Below the pieces are notes generated by a model. The model did not search any database and had not been told where the DNA came from. It saw nothing but the letters and a program-made list of their open reading frames with translations. A program made the position numbers and the translations under genes. 64,000 nucleotides of DNA from Marifrigoribacter sp965178585 (GTDB lineage: Bacteria > Bacteroidota > Bacteroidia > Flavobacteriales > Flavobacteriaceae): the NCBI GenBank assembly GCA_965178585.1, contig OZ238267.1:2790001-2854000 (forward strand). The letters are read 5' to 3'. Shown here one piece after another: positions 16,718 through 24,889 of the stretch. Within the stretch, counting starts at the first letter, position 1; each line of letters begins with the position of its first letter.

Positions 16718-17995
16718 ATGAATAAAAAAATAGGCTTAAAAGAAGCTATTTCTATCGGAATTGGAGGAATGGTTGGTGGTGGAATTTTTGCAGTCCTTGG
16801 ACTTGCAGTATCACTCGCCAAAGGTGGCACGCCAATAGCGTTTTTATTCGCTGGTATTTTAGCGTTAATTACTTCTTACAGTTATGTAAAGCTATCAAAA
16901 AAGTATCCTGACAGAGGCGGAACCGTTAAATTCATCAACCAAGGCTTCGGAAAAACAATCTTTAGTGGCGGAATTAATAATCTTTTGTGGATAAGTTATA
17001 TTATTATGCTTTCACTTTATGCTTCGGCATTTGGGTCTTATGCACCTAATCTATTGGAATTAACTCACAACAAAACAATTGATTCACACATTTATGCAAG
17101 TGCAATTATTGTTTTAGCTTCAGCGATTAATTATTATAGTATTGCTGTAGTAGGTAAAATAGAATCGTATGCAGTAATTATCAAGTTAGTCATTCTAATT
17201 GCATTTATTTTCATTGGCGCTTATGGTTTAATTGGGAATCCGAATGTAACTCAATTAGCCGTTTCGAATTGGGAAGCCCCTATCAAATTATTTGCTGGTG
17301 GTATGGTTATTTTTGTTGCTTATGAAGGATTTGAACTCATTGCAAATGCAGCACCAGATATAATTAATCCTGAAAAAAATATTCCGAGAGCCTATTACTA
17401 TTCCGTAATTTTCGTGATTGTACTATATATCATTATTGCTTTTGTAACTGTAGGCTCACTTCCATTTGCAAAAATTGCTACAGCACAAGATTATGTTTTG
17501 GCAGAAGCGGCAAAACCAATGTTAGGGAAAATAGGCTTTTCTATAATTACGGTTGCTGCCTTAATTTCAACGTTTTCAGCAATCAACGCATCTCTTTATG
17601 GAGGAAGTAAAGTCAATTATGAAATTGCAGAGGATGATGAACTACCACATCACTTTTTAGCAAAACTTTGGAATCAGCCAATTGGCTTAATGATTACAGC
17701 AGTAGCTACATTAATTTTAGTAAATGTACTTCAATTGGAAAGCATATCAACCGCAGGAAGTGTTGGCTTTTTACTTATTTTTGGTGTAGTTAATCTTGTT
17801 GGATATCGATTATCTAAAGAAACCGGTAGTAATAAAATAATTCCATTAATAGGTTTTGTTTTGTGTATGATTGCTACAGTAATCTTAATTAATCAGCAAT
17901 ACAGTTCAAATACTATTGGTGTTATAATTTCAATAGCCATTATAGGTGTTTGTTTTTTAATGGAATGGATTTATAAAAAGACAGAAAAGAAATAA
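16718..17995 (+). CDS. APC-superfamily amino acid permease
   Basis: 425 residues with about twelve membrane helices. The first-helix signature GIGGMVGGGIFAVLGLAVS and GGMVIFVAYEGFELIANAAPDI in helix 6 are typical of amino acid/polyamine/cation symporters. It should import an amino acid by proton symport at the inner membrane; the substrate is unknown. First gene of cassette D, 19 bases behind the core; the MarC gene follows after one base. Confidence 0.9.
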   Translation: MNKKIGLKEAISIGIGGMVGGGIFAVLGLAVSLAKGGTPIAFLFAGILALITSYSYVKLSKKYPDRGGTVKFINQGFGKTIFSGGINNLLWISYIIMLSLYASAFGSYAPNLLELTHNKTIDSHIYASAIIVLASAINYYSIAVVGKIESYAVIIKLVILIAFIFIGAYGLIGNPNVTQLAVSNWEAPIKLFAGGMVIFVAYEGFELIANAAPDIINPEKNIPRAYYYSVIFVIVLYIIIAFVTVGSLPFAKIATAQDYVLAEAAKPMLGKIGFSIITVAALISTFSAINASLYGGSKVNYEIAEDDELPHHFLAKLWNQPIGLMITAVATLILVNVLQLESISTAGSVGFLLIFGVVNLVGYRLSKETGSNKIIPLIGFVLCMIATVILINQQYSSNTIGVIISIAIIGVCFLMEWIYKKTEKK

Positions 17996-17996
17996 T

Positions 17997-18617
17997 ATGG
18001 ATAATTTACTTACCTTTTCAATTACTGTTTTTACTGGCTTCTTTGCTATTATGAATCCTATTTCAAATATGCCAATATTCTTGACTTTAGTCGAAGGAGC
18101 CGATAAAAAGACAAAACAAAGAATCAACTTAAAAGCCGTAATTATTGCTTTTATTATTGTTTCTGTATTTGTTATTTTAGGGAAATTTATCTTTGAATTA
18201 TTTGGAATAACAATACCCGCATTTAAAATAACTGGCGGAATATTAATTTTCTATGTAGGTTTTGAAATGTTGCAGTCCAAAAAATCAAACGTCAAACACC
18301 TAGAGAAAATTAACATTGATGAAAACATAGCAGTTTCACCTTTAGCAATACCTATTTTAGCTGGACCAGGAACAATCGTAACAGCAATGAATTTTGTTCC
18401 CAATTCATCATATATTCATATTGGGTTAGTACTACTTGTTTTCGGAATTATGTGTTTGTTAACCTACATAACCTTTAGCTTAAGCGATTTTATTGCAAAA
18501 AAGATTGGGGACAATGTAATTTCCGTCATCGGAAAATTAATGGGATTAATCATTGCAATTATCGGAACAAGTATGGTTATAGAAGGAATCAAAATATCAT
18601 TTTACTTGGTAAAATAA
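17997..18617 (+). CDS. MarC-family integral membrane protein
   Basis: 206 residues with six membrane helices. FTGFFAIMNPISNMPIFLTL and AIPILAGPGTIVTAM are the paired MarC/UPF0056 repeats. Function is unknown; the earlier proposal of multidrug export did not hold. It starts one base after the permease stop, so the two are co-transcribed and form the two-gene cargo of cassette D. Confidence 0.9.
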   Translation: MDNLLTFSITVFTGFFAIMNPISNMPIFLTLVEGADKKTKQRINLKAVIIAFIIVSVFVILGKFIFELFGITIPAFKITGGILIFYVGFEMLQSKKSNVKHLEKINIDENIAVSPLAIPILAGPGTIVTAMNFVPNSSYIHIGLVLLVFGIMCLLTYITFSLSDFIAKKIGDNVISVIGKLMGLIIAIIGTSMVIEGIKISFYLVK

Positions 18618-18641
18618 AAAGACATTGAACGGAATAAAACT

Positions 18642-18768
18642 GTGCCCAACAATGTATAAAAATAATAGCGGTTTTACTGCTAAACCGAAAGTAAGTGAAT
18701 ATAAAAAAGGTCTGTGTTTAATTGAAAAGTTAGTGTGTTTTAATCAGCTACTATTCTTATACTAGACC
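18642..18768 (+). other. attC-like recombination site D
   Basis: The exit core GTGCCCAAC (18642-18650) is the exact reverse complement of the entry core GTTGGGCAC (16691-16699). This pair alone fits the canonical RYYYAAC / GTTRRRY integron cores. The left arm GTATAAAAATAATAGCGG (18654-18671) pairs with CAGCTACTATTCTTATAC (18745-18762) in 15 of 18 positions; two of the three differences are bottom-strand wobbles. The duplicated element begins immediately afterwards. Confidence 0.8.
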
Positions 18769-19132
18769 GATGGAACACATTCAGCGAAAAGCTGACCAAA
18801 GTTGCTACACAGCTACGCTGTTCTCGCCCCTTTGGAAATGCGTTCCATCTGCCTGCTAAACCAAATTGGGCCAGAGACTTCTTGATAAATACAGCTTTTA
18901 CTGCCCATCGAGGGAAAACGATGTACCATCGGTACCTATACGCAATTTGGCACGACCCATCGAACTCCCGATCCAATAAAGTGGCTCACTCAGCAAATTT
19001 TTAAAAGTAAAATTTACTAAGCGAGACGGCTAATAAACTCTAGCCTCGCGTGGCCGCGCGAAACTAGAGCTCATTATCTTCCACTTTTTGTATCTTCGTT
19101 CTCAAGGACGAACTGCGTTTAGCAGGCAGTTG
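18764..19132. repeat. 369-bp duplicated element, copy 2
   Basis: Identical to 4759-5127 at constant offset, with flanks that do not match beyond the arm of the attC-like site on the left. The functional unit is probably 18769-19129, from GATGGAAC to the G of the next GTT. As in copy 1, it follows directly on an attC-like site, carries the pair CTGCCTGCTAAAC / GTTTAGCAGGCAG, and ends with TATCTTC boxes just before a plus-strand gene. Confidence 0.85.
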
Positions 19133-20317
19133 GCCTTAAAAAAAAACAATACTTTGATACTTATAGACAACCCATATGTTTCAGATTTTTTAATAAGAAC
19201 TATTAAAGAAAATAATTTTGAAATTATTTCTACTAAAGAAGCGAAGTCATTGATTAATGATGATTCTATAAATTGGATTTCTGAAAATGATGCAAGGAAT
19301 AAAATCTTAAACAGCCAAAACCCTCTTATTTATACAAATTCTGAAAACTCATTAACTTGGATTTTCAACAACCTAAAAGAAACTAACTTACCTCACCAAA
19401 TAAGATTTTTTAAGGACAAGCTTAAATTTAGAGAACTAACTAAAGATATGTTTCCTAATTTTCTGTTTAGAAAAATTAAAATAGATGATATTCAAACTTT
19501 AGATATTGATGAATTAAAACTGCCAATTGTTATTAAGCCTTCATTAGGTTTTTTTAGTATTGGAGTTAATATTATTCGTAACAAGTCTGATTGGTTTACT
19601 GCTCAAAAAGAATTAAACTATGATAACTTAAAAAGTATTTACCCTAAAGAAGTTATGGATGCTTCTACTTTTATCATAGAAGAATATATAGAAGGTGAAG
19701 AATTTGCCATAGATGCCTATTTTAATAATGTTGGAGAAGTAGTTATCCTAAATATTCTACATCATATGTTTTCTTCAAGTACTGATGTTAGTGATAGGGT
19801 TTATTCTACTTCTCAAAATATAATTAGAAAGTACAAAGAAAGCGTTGAAGAGTTTTTAAAACCCATAGGGAAAAAAGCAGGTTTAAAAAACTTTCCTTTA
19901 CATGTAGAGGTTAGAATTGATAAAAAAGGAGTAATAAAACCAATAGAAATTAACCCACAACGATTTGGAGGATGGTGCACGACTGGGGATCTTTCGTGGT
20001 ATGCATTTAAATTTAATTCATACCAATATTTCATTCAAAATAAAAAACCGAATTGGGATGAAATTTTTAAAAATAAGAAAGATGAAATTTTTAGCATTAT
20101 TTTATTAAACAATAATTCAGGAATTAAACCATCTGAAATCTCTCATTTTGATTTTGAGATGCTGAAAAACGATTTAGAAAATATATTAGTTATCAGAAAA
20201 TTCGATTTTAATAAATACCCTGCATTTGGAATGTTATTTACTGAAACAAGTGAAGGTAATGAAAGAGAACTAACAGAAATGCTAAATTCTGATTTAAGTA
20301 AATATATTAAAAAATAG
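19130..20317 (+). CDS. ATP-grasp family ligase, start codon altered at a cassette border
   Basis: 395 residues if TTG 19130 is used (reads MALKKNNTLILIDNPYV); TTG 19088 inside the duplicated element is an alternative. ATP-grasp features: LPIVIKPSLGFFSIGVNII, FIIEEYIEGEEFAIDAYF and HVEVRIDKKGVIKPIEINPQRFGG-type metal-binding strands. It likely joins a carboxylate to an amine using ATP, substrate unknown. Codons 19136-19147 read TTA AAA AAA AAC where ATG AAA AAA AAC would be expected, so the original ATG seems to have been lost or replaced when the element became the neighbour. Whether it is still translated is uncertain. Confidence 0.7.
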   Translation: MALKKNNTLILIDNPYVSDFLIRTIKENNFEIISTKEAKSLINDDSINWISENDARNKILNSQNPLIYTNSENSLTWIFNNLKETNLPHQIRFFKDKLKFRELTKDMFPNFLFRKIKIDDIQTLDIDELKLPIVIKPSLGFFSIGVNIIRNKSDWFTAQKELNYDNLKSIYPKEVMDASTFIIEEYIEGEEFAIDAYFNNVGEVVILNILHHMFSSSTDVSDRVYSTSQNIIRKYKESVEEFLKPIGKKAGLKNFPLHVEVRIDKKGVIKPIEINPQRFGGWCTTGDLSWYAFKFNSYQYFIQNKKPNWDEIFKNKKDEIFSIILLNNNSGIKPSEISHFDFEMLKNDLENILVIRKFDFNKYPAFGMLFTETSEGNERELTEMLNSDLSKYIKK

Positions 20318-20466
20318 AAATTACTAAAAAAACAACGTGTATAATTAATTGCTAGTCAAGTAGATGTTAATCGATACCGTTTTAAAACTATTGACACTTT
20401 TTTTACTTTTTATTGACACTTTTCTTTCTTAGTTGTTTTAGTTTTACTCTGAATTAAATTATCATC

Positions 20467-21057
20467 ATGAAAATAGTATTGTTATCAATATTCCTAAGTT
20501 GTTCTATATATACGTTCGGTCAAAATCAAAATGAAGTTAATTTAATAAAAACAGATAGTACTTGGGGGAAAGAGATTATTCAAATACCATTTTGGTTCGC
20601 TCCAAAAATAGATTATAAAGGCAATGAAGATATCCGGTTTGCAAAAGGTTGGGAGGATATGGATAGTTATGGATTTTGGACACTTGTTTTTGCTTGGGAC
20701 ATTAACCTAAAAACGAAGCCTACAGCAAAATTATTTGAAGATAATGTTAAACTCTATTTTGACGGATTAATGAAAGTTGTTAATGAAAATGAAACCTTAA
20801 TAATCCCAAAAACTAAGGCAAACTTCATAGAAAATAAAACAAAAAAAAGAATAACTACATTTACGGGCACCCTAGAAACCTACGATGCATTTACTACTAA
20901 AAAAGTGATTGAACTAAATGTTATCATTGAGAGTCATTACTGCAAACAAACCAATAAATACGTTCCTTTTTTCAAAATTTCTCCAAAAGATTTAAATCAT
21001 AAAGTGTGGAAGGTATTAGATAAAATAAAGCTTCAAGACAATATTTGTGATAATTAA
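20467..21057 (+). CDS. Exported protein of unknown function
   Basis: 196 residues with a clear signal peptide (MKIVLLSIFLSCSIYTFGQ). The mature part has several aromatic-rich strands (IIQIPFWFAPKIDYKG, YGFWTLVFAWDI) and one cysteine pair near the end. I recognise no family. It stands alone between the ATP-grasp gene and tRNA-Leu, with a shared terminator downstream. Confidence 0.65.
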   Translation: MKIVLLSIFLSCSIYTFGQNQNEVNLIKTDSTWGKEIIQIPFWFAPKIDYKGNEDIRFAKGWEDMDSYGFWTLVFAWDINLKTKPTAKLFEDNVKLYFDGLMKVVNENETLIIPKTKANFIENKTKKRITTFTGTLETYDAFTTKKVIELNVIIESHYCKQTNKYVPFFKISPKDLNHKVWKVLDKIKLQDNICDN

Positions 21058-21098
21058 TTGGTTTAAAAAATTATAAAAAAAAGATATTTCTTAAGAAT

Positions 21099-21133
21099 AA
21101 AAAAAGAGCCCTTTTTACAAAAGACTCTTTTTT
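21099..21133. terminator. Bidirectional hairpin between an exported-protein gene and tRNA-Leu
   Basis: AAAAAGAGCCCTTTT (ending 21115), TAC, AAAAGACTCTTTTT: a long stem bounded by A and T runs on both sides. It can end the plus-strand gene and the minus-strand tRNA transcript. Confidence 0.8.
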
Positions 21134-21217
21134 GGTGCGGGCGAGGAGACTCGAACTCCTACGCCGTGAAGCACTAGATCCTAAGTCTAGCATGTCTACC
21201 AATTCCATCACGCCCGC
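21133..21217 (-). tRNA. tRNA-Leu (anticodon TAG)
   Basis: On the minus strand the sequence starts GCGGGCGTGATGGAATTGG and ends GCCCGCACCA. The anticodon arm is CTAGA-CTTAGGA-TCTAG with anticodon TAG, the variable arm is long (TGCTTCACGGCGT), and the T arm is AGGAG-TTCGAGT-CTCCT. The 7-bp acceptor stem GCGGGCG/CGCCCGC pairs fully and CCA is encoded. The long variable arm fits a class II leucine tRNA. Confidence 0.97.
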
Positions 21218-21227
21218 TTAAGGTGTG

Positions 21228-21257
21228 CAAATATAAGCAAGATTTACAATTTACAAA
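21228..21257 (-). promoter_or_regulatory. Promoter of tRNA-Leu
   Basis: Read on the minus strand: TTTG (21257-21254), 18 bases, TATATTTG (21235-21228). This is a full match to the Bacteroidota -33/-7 pattern, 11 bases ahead of the tRNA 5' end. Confidence 0.75.
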
Positions 21258-21408
21258 GAAACTACTTCAGAAAAATAATGCTTTTTATTACCTTAGCAGT
21301 TCTTCAAAAAAAGCATAAAATGAAACAAGCATGAACTATTTTTTAAATCCTAAAAGGAAAGACCATTAGCGAACAGCTTGTAACCAAAATATTAAAAAAA
21401 ATAACCTT

Positions 21409-22797
21409 ATGAAAAGTGCCAAACCTTATATTCAAGAAAACAAACAACGCTTTATTGACGAGTTAATTGAATTACTAAAAATACCTTCTGTTAGTGCGGA
21501 TTCTAATTACAAAGCAGATGTTATTAATACTGCTGAGGCAATTGAAAAAAGCCTTAAAGATGCAGGTTGTGATCAAATAGAAATTTGCCCAACTCCAGGT
21601 TACCCTATCGTTTATGGTGAAAAAATAATCGATCCAGATTTACCAACTATTTTAGTTTACGGTCATTACGATGTGCAACCCGCAGATCCTATCGAATTAT
21701 GGGACAGCCCTCCATTTGAGCCAGTAATTAAAAAAACAGAAATACATCCCGAAGGTGCCATTTTTGCAAGAGGATCTTGTGATGATAAAGGGCAAATGTA
21801 TATGCATGTAAAAGCATTAGAATACATGACCTCATCTGGACAATTACCTTGTAATGTTAAATTTATGATTGAAGGTGAAGAAGAAATTGGGAGTGTAAGT
21901 TTAGGATGGTTCGTAGAACGTAACCATGAAAAATTAAAAAACGATATTATTTTAATTAGTGATACTGGTATGATTGCACCGGATGTTCCTTCTATCACAA
22001 CTGGGCTTCGTGGTTTAAGTTATGTAGAAGTTGAGGTTACAGGACCAAACCGTGATCTACATAGTGGTCTATATGGTGGCGCAGTAGCCAATCCAATTAA
22101 CATTTTAACTCAAATGATTGCTTCATTACACGATGAAAACAATCACATTACTATTCCTGGTTTCTACGATAAAGTAGAAGAATTATCATTAGAAGAAAGA
22201 GCTAAAATGGGAGAAGCTCCATTTAGTTTAGAAGCCTATAAAAAAGCATTAGACATTAATGATGTTCATGGAGAAAAAGGATATACTACAAATGAACGAA
22301 ATTCTATTAGACCCACTCTTGATGTCAACGGAATATGGGGAGGATATATAGGTGAAGGAGCAAAAACAGTAATTGCTAGTAAAGCATATGCTAAAATATC
22401 TATGCGTTTAGTTCCCGATCAAAACTGGGAAGAGATTACAGATTTGTTTAAAACTCATTTTGAAAGTATCGCGCCCGATTCTGTAACAGTAAAGGTGAAT
22501 CCTCATCATGGAGGTCAAGCTTATGTTACACCCATAGATTATACAGGATATAGAGCAGCAGAAAAAGCATATGAAGCAACTTTTGGAAAAACTCCTATCC
22601 CACAACGTAGTGGTGGTAGTATACCTATAGTTGCCTTATTTGAAAAGGAATTAAAAAGTAAAACCATCCTAATGGGCTTTGGTTTGGATAGTGATGCCAT
22701 CCACTCCCCTAACGAACATTTTGGGGTTTGGAACTACTTAAAAGGAATTGAAACTATTCCACAGTTCTATCATTATTTTACGGAAATGAGTAAATAA
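21409..22797 (+). CDS. M20-family dipeptidase
   Basis: 462 residues. VYGHYDVQPADP and ARGSCDDKGQ carry the metal ligands His and bridging Asp; EGEEEIGS carries the catalytic Glu-Glu pair; DLHSGLYGG marks the dimerisation domain and SGGSIPIVALFE the late conserved stretch. It is a cytosolic zinc dipeptidase of the M20 (carnosinase-like) group with probable broad specificity. Single gene ended by a strong terminator. Confidence 0.92.
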   Translation: MKSAKPYIQENKQRFIDELIELLKIPSVSADSNYKADVINTAEAIEKSLKDAGCDQIEICPTPGYPIVYGEKIIDPDLPTILVYGHYDVQPADPIELWDSPPFEPVIKKTEIHPEGAIFARGSCDDKGQMYMHVKALEYMTSSGQLPCNVKFMIEGEEEIGSVSLGWFVERNHEKLKNDIILISDTGMIAPDVPSITTGLRGLSYVEVEVTGPNRDLHSGLYGGAVANPINILTQMIASLHDENNHITIPGFYDKVEELSLEERAKMGEAPFSLEAYKKALDINDVHGEKGYTTNERNSIRPTLDVNGIWGGYIGEGAKTVIASKAYAKISMRLVPDQNWEEITDLFKTHFESIAPDSVTVKVNPHHGGQAYVTPIDYTGYRAAEKAYEATFGKTPIPQRSGGSIPIVALFEKELKSKTILMGFGLDSDAIHSPNEHFGVWNYLKGIETIPQFYHYFTEMSK

Positions 22798-22801
22798 TAG
22801 T

Positions 22802-22841
22802 AATAAAAAAGCCTCTTCTTTTAAGAAGAGGCTTTTTTATT
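22802..22841. terminator. Bidirectional terminator between convergent genes
   Basis: AATAAAAAAGCCTCTTCTT (22802-22820), TT, AAGAAGAGGCTTTTTTATT (22823-22841): a perfect 19-bp inverted repeat with T runs on both strands, serving the M20 and DUF4476 genes. Confidence 0.95.
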
Positions 22842-22853
22842 ACTAGCTTTTTT

Positions 22854-23750
22854 TTACCAACGGAAGTTGGCGATGTACTCATTTAATTCATCTACAGAAC
22901 TTTCATAATCTAATGCTTGACTTACCTTAAAATAATTTCCTAAATCATAAGTGTATCCATAAGCAAACTTTGCTAGCTCTAATTTAGTGTCATCAAAACT
23001 CATAAGACTAACTAAATCTCTCACTTGATCAGACAGCATGCAATTTGATTGAATAATCTGTTTTGCAATTCCCATGCGAGTGTCATCAAATCCTTTTGAT
23101 TTAATAGTTTGTTTAGCTTCAGCAAAGTCTGCAGCACTAATAGGCCAATCACAACCAATACTTCCATTATAACCTTCCATTACATATAAATCTGTTCCAG
23201 AATTTCCAATGACAGTAGTGGTAGTAGTTTCTTGATAAACTTCACTATGTCCTCCAACATTTACAGAAACATTTACTCCAACATTTTCATCATTAATATT
23301 TACATTCATTCCTGAATTAATTCCTGTAGTTGTTGTTGTAGAAATTTCAGTGATGACAGGAACAGTAGAGTAAGGCACTACTATTACATCTGGTCTGGCA
23401 ATTATAGGCGGAGCTAGTGCAATAGAAGTCATACTAAACATTCTAACTTTAAAGCCTTTCTTAGTATTCTTTACTTGATATGAAATCTCTGATGATTCCT
23501 CAGGCATGTAAAGGTTTTTTGAAATTTCAGGTGATTCATCTGCAAATTCCATATGCATTTTTAATATAGGCTGAATAAATCCTTCTACTCTAATATTTGT
23601 AGTTGGGGTTGCATGTTGTTGAATTCCATTTATAAATAAAGTAAATGGAGGGGTTTCTTGAGTAAAGAACTCAAGATTATAAATTTCTTGTCCTATCGCA
23701 CTTGTTAGGATAGAGAACATTCCAATAAAAAGTAAGGTAATTTTTTTCAT
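22854..23750 (-). CDS. DUF4476 exported protein
   Basis: 298 residues with signal peptide (MKKITLLFIGMFSILTSAIGQ). The middle is rich in Thr/Val/Asn repeats (ISTTTTTGINSGMNVNI, VNVGGHSEVYQETTTTT). The last 95 residues (ISAADFAEAKQTIKSKGFDD, then FAYGYTYDLGNYFKV) are the DUF4476 helical domain. Function unknown; the family is frequent in Bacteroidota envelopes. Confidence 0.85.
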   Translation of the reverse strand: MKKITLLFIGMFSILTSAIGQEIYNLEFFTQETPPFTLFINGIQQHATPTTNIRVEGFIQPILKMHMEFADESPEISKNLYMPEESSEISYQVKNTKKGFKVRMFSMTSIALAPPIIARPDVIVVPYSTVPVITEISTTTTTGINSGMNVNINDENVGVNVSVNVGGHSEVYQETTTTTVIGNSGTDLYVMEGYNGSIGCDWPISAADFAEAKQTIKSKGFDDTRMGIAKQIIQSNCMLSDQVRDLVSLMSFDDTKLELAKFAYGYTYDLGNYFKVSQALDYESSVDELNEYIANFRW

Positions 23751-23776
23751 CTTTTATATTTTGAAACTATTGATGA

Positions 23777-23784
23777 CAAAGATA
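23777..23784 (-). promoter_or_regulatory. -7 box TATCTTTG for the DUF4476 gene
   Basis: CAAAGATA on the plus strand is TATCTTTG on the minus strand, 27 bases ahead of the start codon. It matches the TAnnTTTG consensus. Confidence 0.55.
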
Positions 23785-23797
23785 ATGCCAAAAGGAA

Positions 23798-24382
23798 TTA
23801 AATTTTCTTTACATAATCTGTAATAATTACTATTTGAGTAGGTCCTACCTTTCCTTCAATATATTTTTCATTTTCACGATCTAAAGAAATTCGCCTTACA
23901 GCTGTACCTTGTTTTGCGACCAAACTAGATCCTTTTACTTTTAAATCTTTAATTAAAACAACCGAATCTCCTGTTTGCAAAACTACACCATTGGCGTCTC
24001 TATGGACAATTGCATCGGCCTTATCTTCTGCATCACCTTCTGCTGCTGCCCATTCTAATTGCTGATCATCTAAATACATCATATCAATTAAATCTTGAGA
24101 CCATCCAAATGATTTTAAACGATGTAGCATTCTCCATGACATAATTTGTACTGGAGGAGCTGGACTCCACATACTATCATTTAGGCAACGCCAATGATTA
24201 GAGTCTCTGTTTTCTTCATCCACAAATTGCGATAAACAAGTAGTACAAGCTAAAACAGCGGTATCGGGTCCTTCAATATATTCAGGGGTTTTAGGAACTA
24301 TATACATTTGTAATTGCTCATCGTGCCCACAAAATTCACACTTATCATCAGCTCTTTTCTTTACTTCTCTTTCAAAACTCAT
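23798..24382 (-). CDS. PhnA-domain zinc protein
   Basis: 194 residues. The N-terminus has a zinc ribbon (CEFCGHDE near 16, later VLACTTCLSQF). The C-terminal 70 residues (DANGVVLQTGDSVVLIKDLKVKG, then IEGKVGPTQIVIITDYVKK) are the PhnA domain, which despite its name is not required for phosphonate breakdown and has no settled function. Its start is divergent from the BlaI gene; CTAAAGTA at 24404-24411 may be its -7 box. Confidence 0.88.
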   Translation of the reverse strand: MSFEREVKKRADDKCEFCGHDEQLQMYIVPKTPEYIEGPDTAVLACTTCLSQFVDEENRDSNHWRCLNDSMWSPAPPVQIMSWRMLHRLKSFGWSQDLIDMMYLDDQQLEWAAAEGDAEDKADAIVHRDANGVVLQTGDSVVLIKDLKVKGSSLVAKQGTAVRRISLDRENEKYIEGKVGPTQIVIITDYVKKI

Positions 24383-24464
24383 CTGGATTGTATTTTAGAA
24401 TGGCTAAAGTAATTGTAATCCTATCTTCTCGCAAATAGAAATTATAAGAATGCATTTTTTTAAC

Positions 24465-24507
24465 TCTACATTTGTAGAATTAAAATATTTATTCTATGTT
24501 TGTAGAA
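24465..24507 (+). promoter_or_regulatory. Two BlaI-type operators overlapping -7 boxes
   Basis: TCTACATTTGTAGA (24465-24478) is a perfect TCTACA-TT-TGTAGA dyad and TTCTATGTTTGTAGAA (24492-24507) a near copy; centres are 28 bases apart. Both contain the TACAnnTGTA-like core recognised by BlaI/MecI repressors. Each also contains a TAnnTTTG -7 box (TACATTTG 24467-24474, TATGTTTG 24495-24502), so repressor binding would block polymerase directly. They lie just ahead of the blaI-like start, which suggests autoregulation. Confidence 0.75.
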
Positions 24508-24521
24508 TAATAATTGAATCT

Positions 24522-24887
24522 ATGAAATTATCAAAATCTGAAGAGGAGCTAATGAACCATTTATGGAAAATGAAAAAGGGAATCATGAAAGACTTGATAG
24601 ACGCTTATGAAGATCCTAAACCTGCTACAACCACAGTTGCAACTTTATTAAAAAGAATGCAAATAAAACAATTTGTAGACTATAAACAATTAGGAAGAAC
24701 TCGTGAATATTTTCCATTAATTAATAAGAAAGAATATTTTTCGAAACATGTAAATGGATTAATTAAAAACTTTTTTAATGATAGCGCTTCACAGTTTGCA
24801 TCCTTTTTTACTAAAGAAACAAATCTGTCCAAATCAGAGTTAGAAAAATTAAAAGCGATTATCGATTCAGAAATTAAAAAGAAATAA
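24522..24887 (+). CDS. BlaI/MecI/CopY-family repressor
   Basis: 121 residues from ATG 24522; the upstream ATG 24450 is rejected because it would place the operators inside the gene. KLSKSEEELMNHLWKMKKGI and TTTVATLLKRMQIKQFVDYK form the winged helix, and the C-terminal helices (FASFFTKETNLSKSELEKL) the dimer and cleavage region. It should repress its own operon until cleaved after a signal from the M56 partner, whose gene begins two bases after its stop. Confidence 0.92.
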   Translation: MKLSKSEEELMNHLWKMKKGIMKDLIDAYEDPKPATTTVATLLKRMQIKQFVDYKQLGRTREYFPLINKKEYFSKHVNGLIKNFFNDSASQFASFFTKETNLSKSELEKLKAIIDSEIKKK

Positions 24888-24889
24888 TT

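Noticed and set aside
24450..24521. Upstream ATG for the first BlaI gene
   Set aside because: It would place both operators and -7 boxes inside the coding region and adds residues that do not fit the family.
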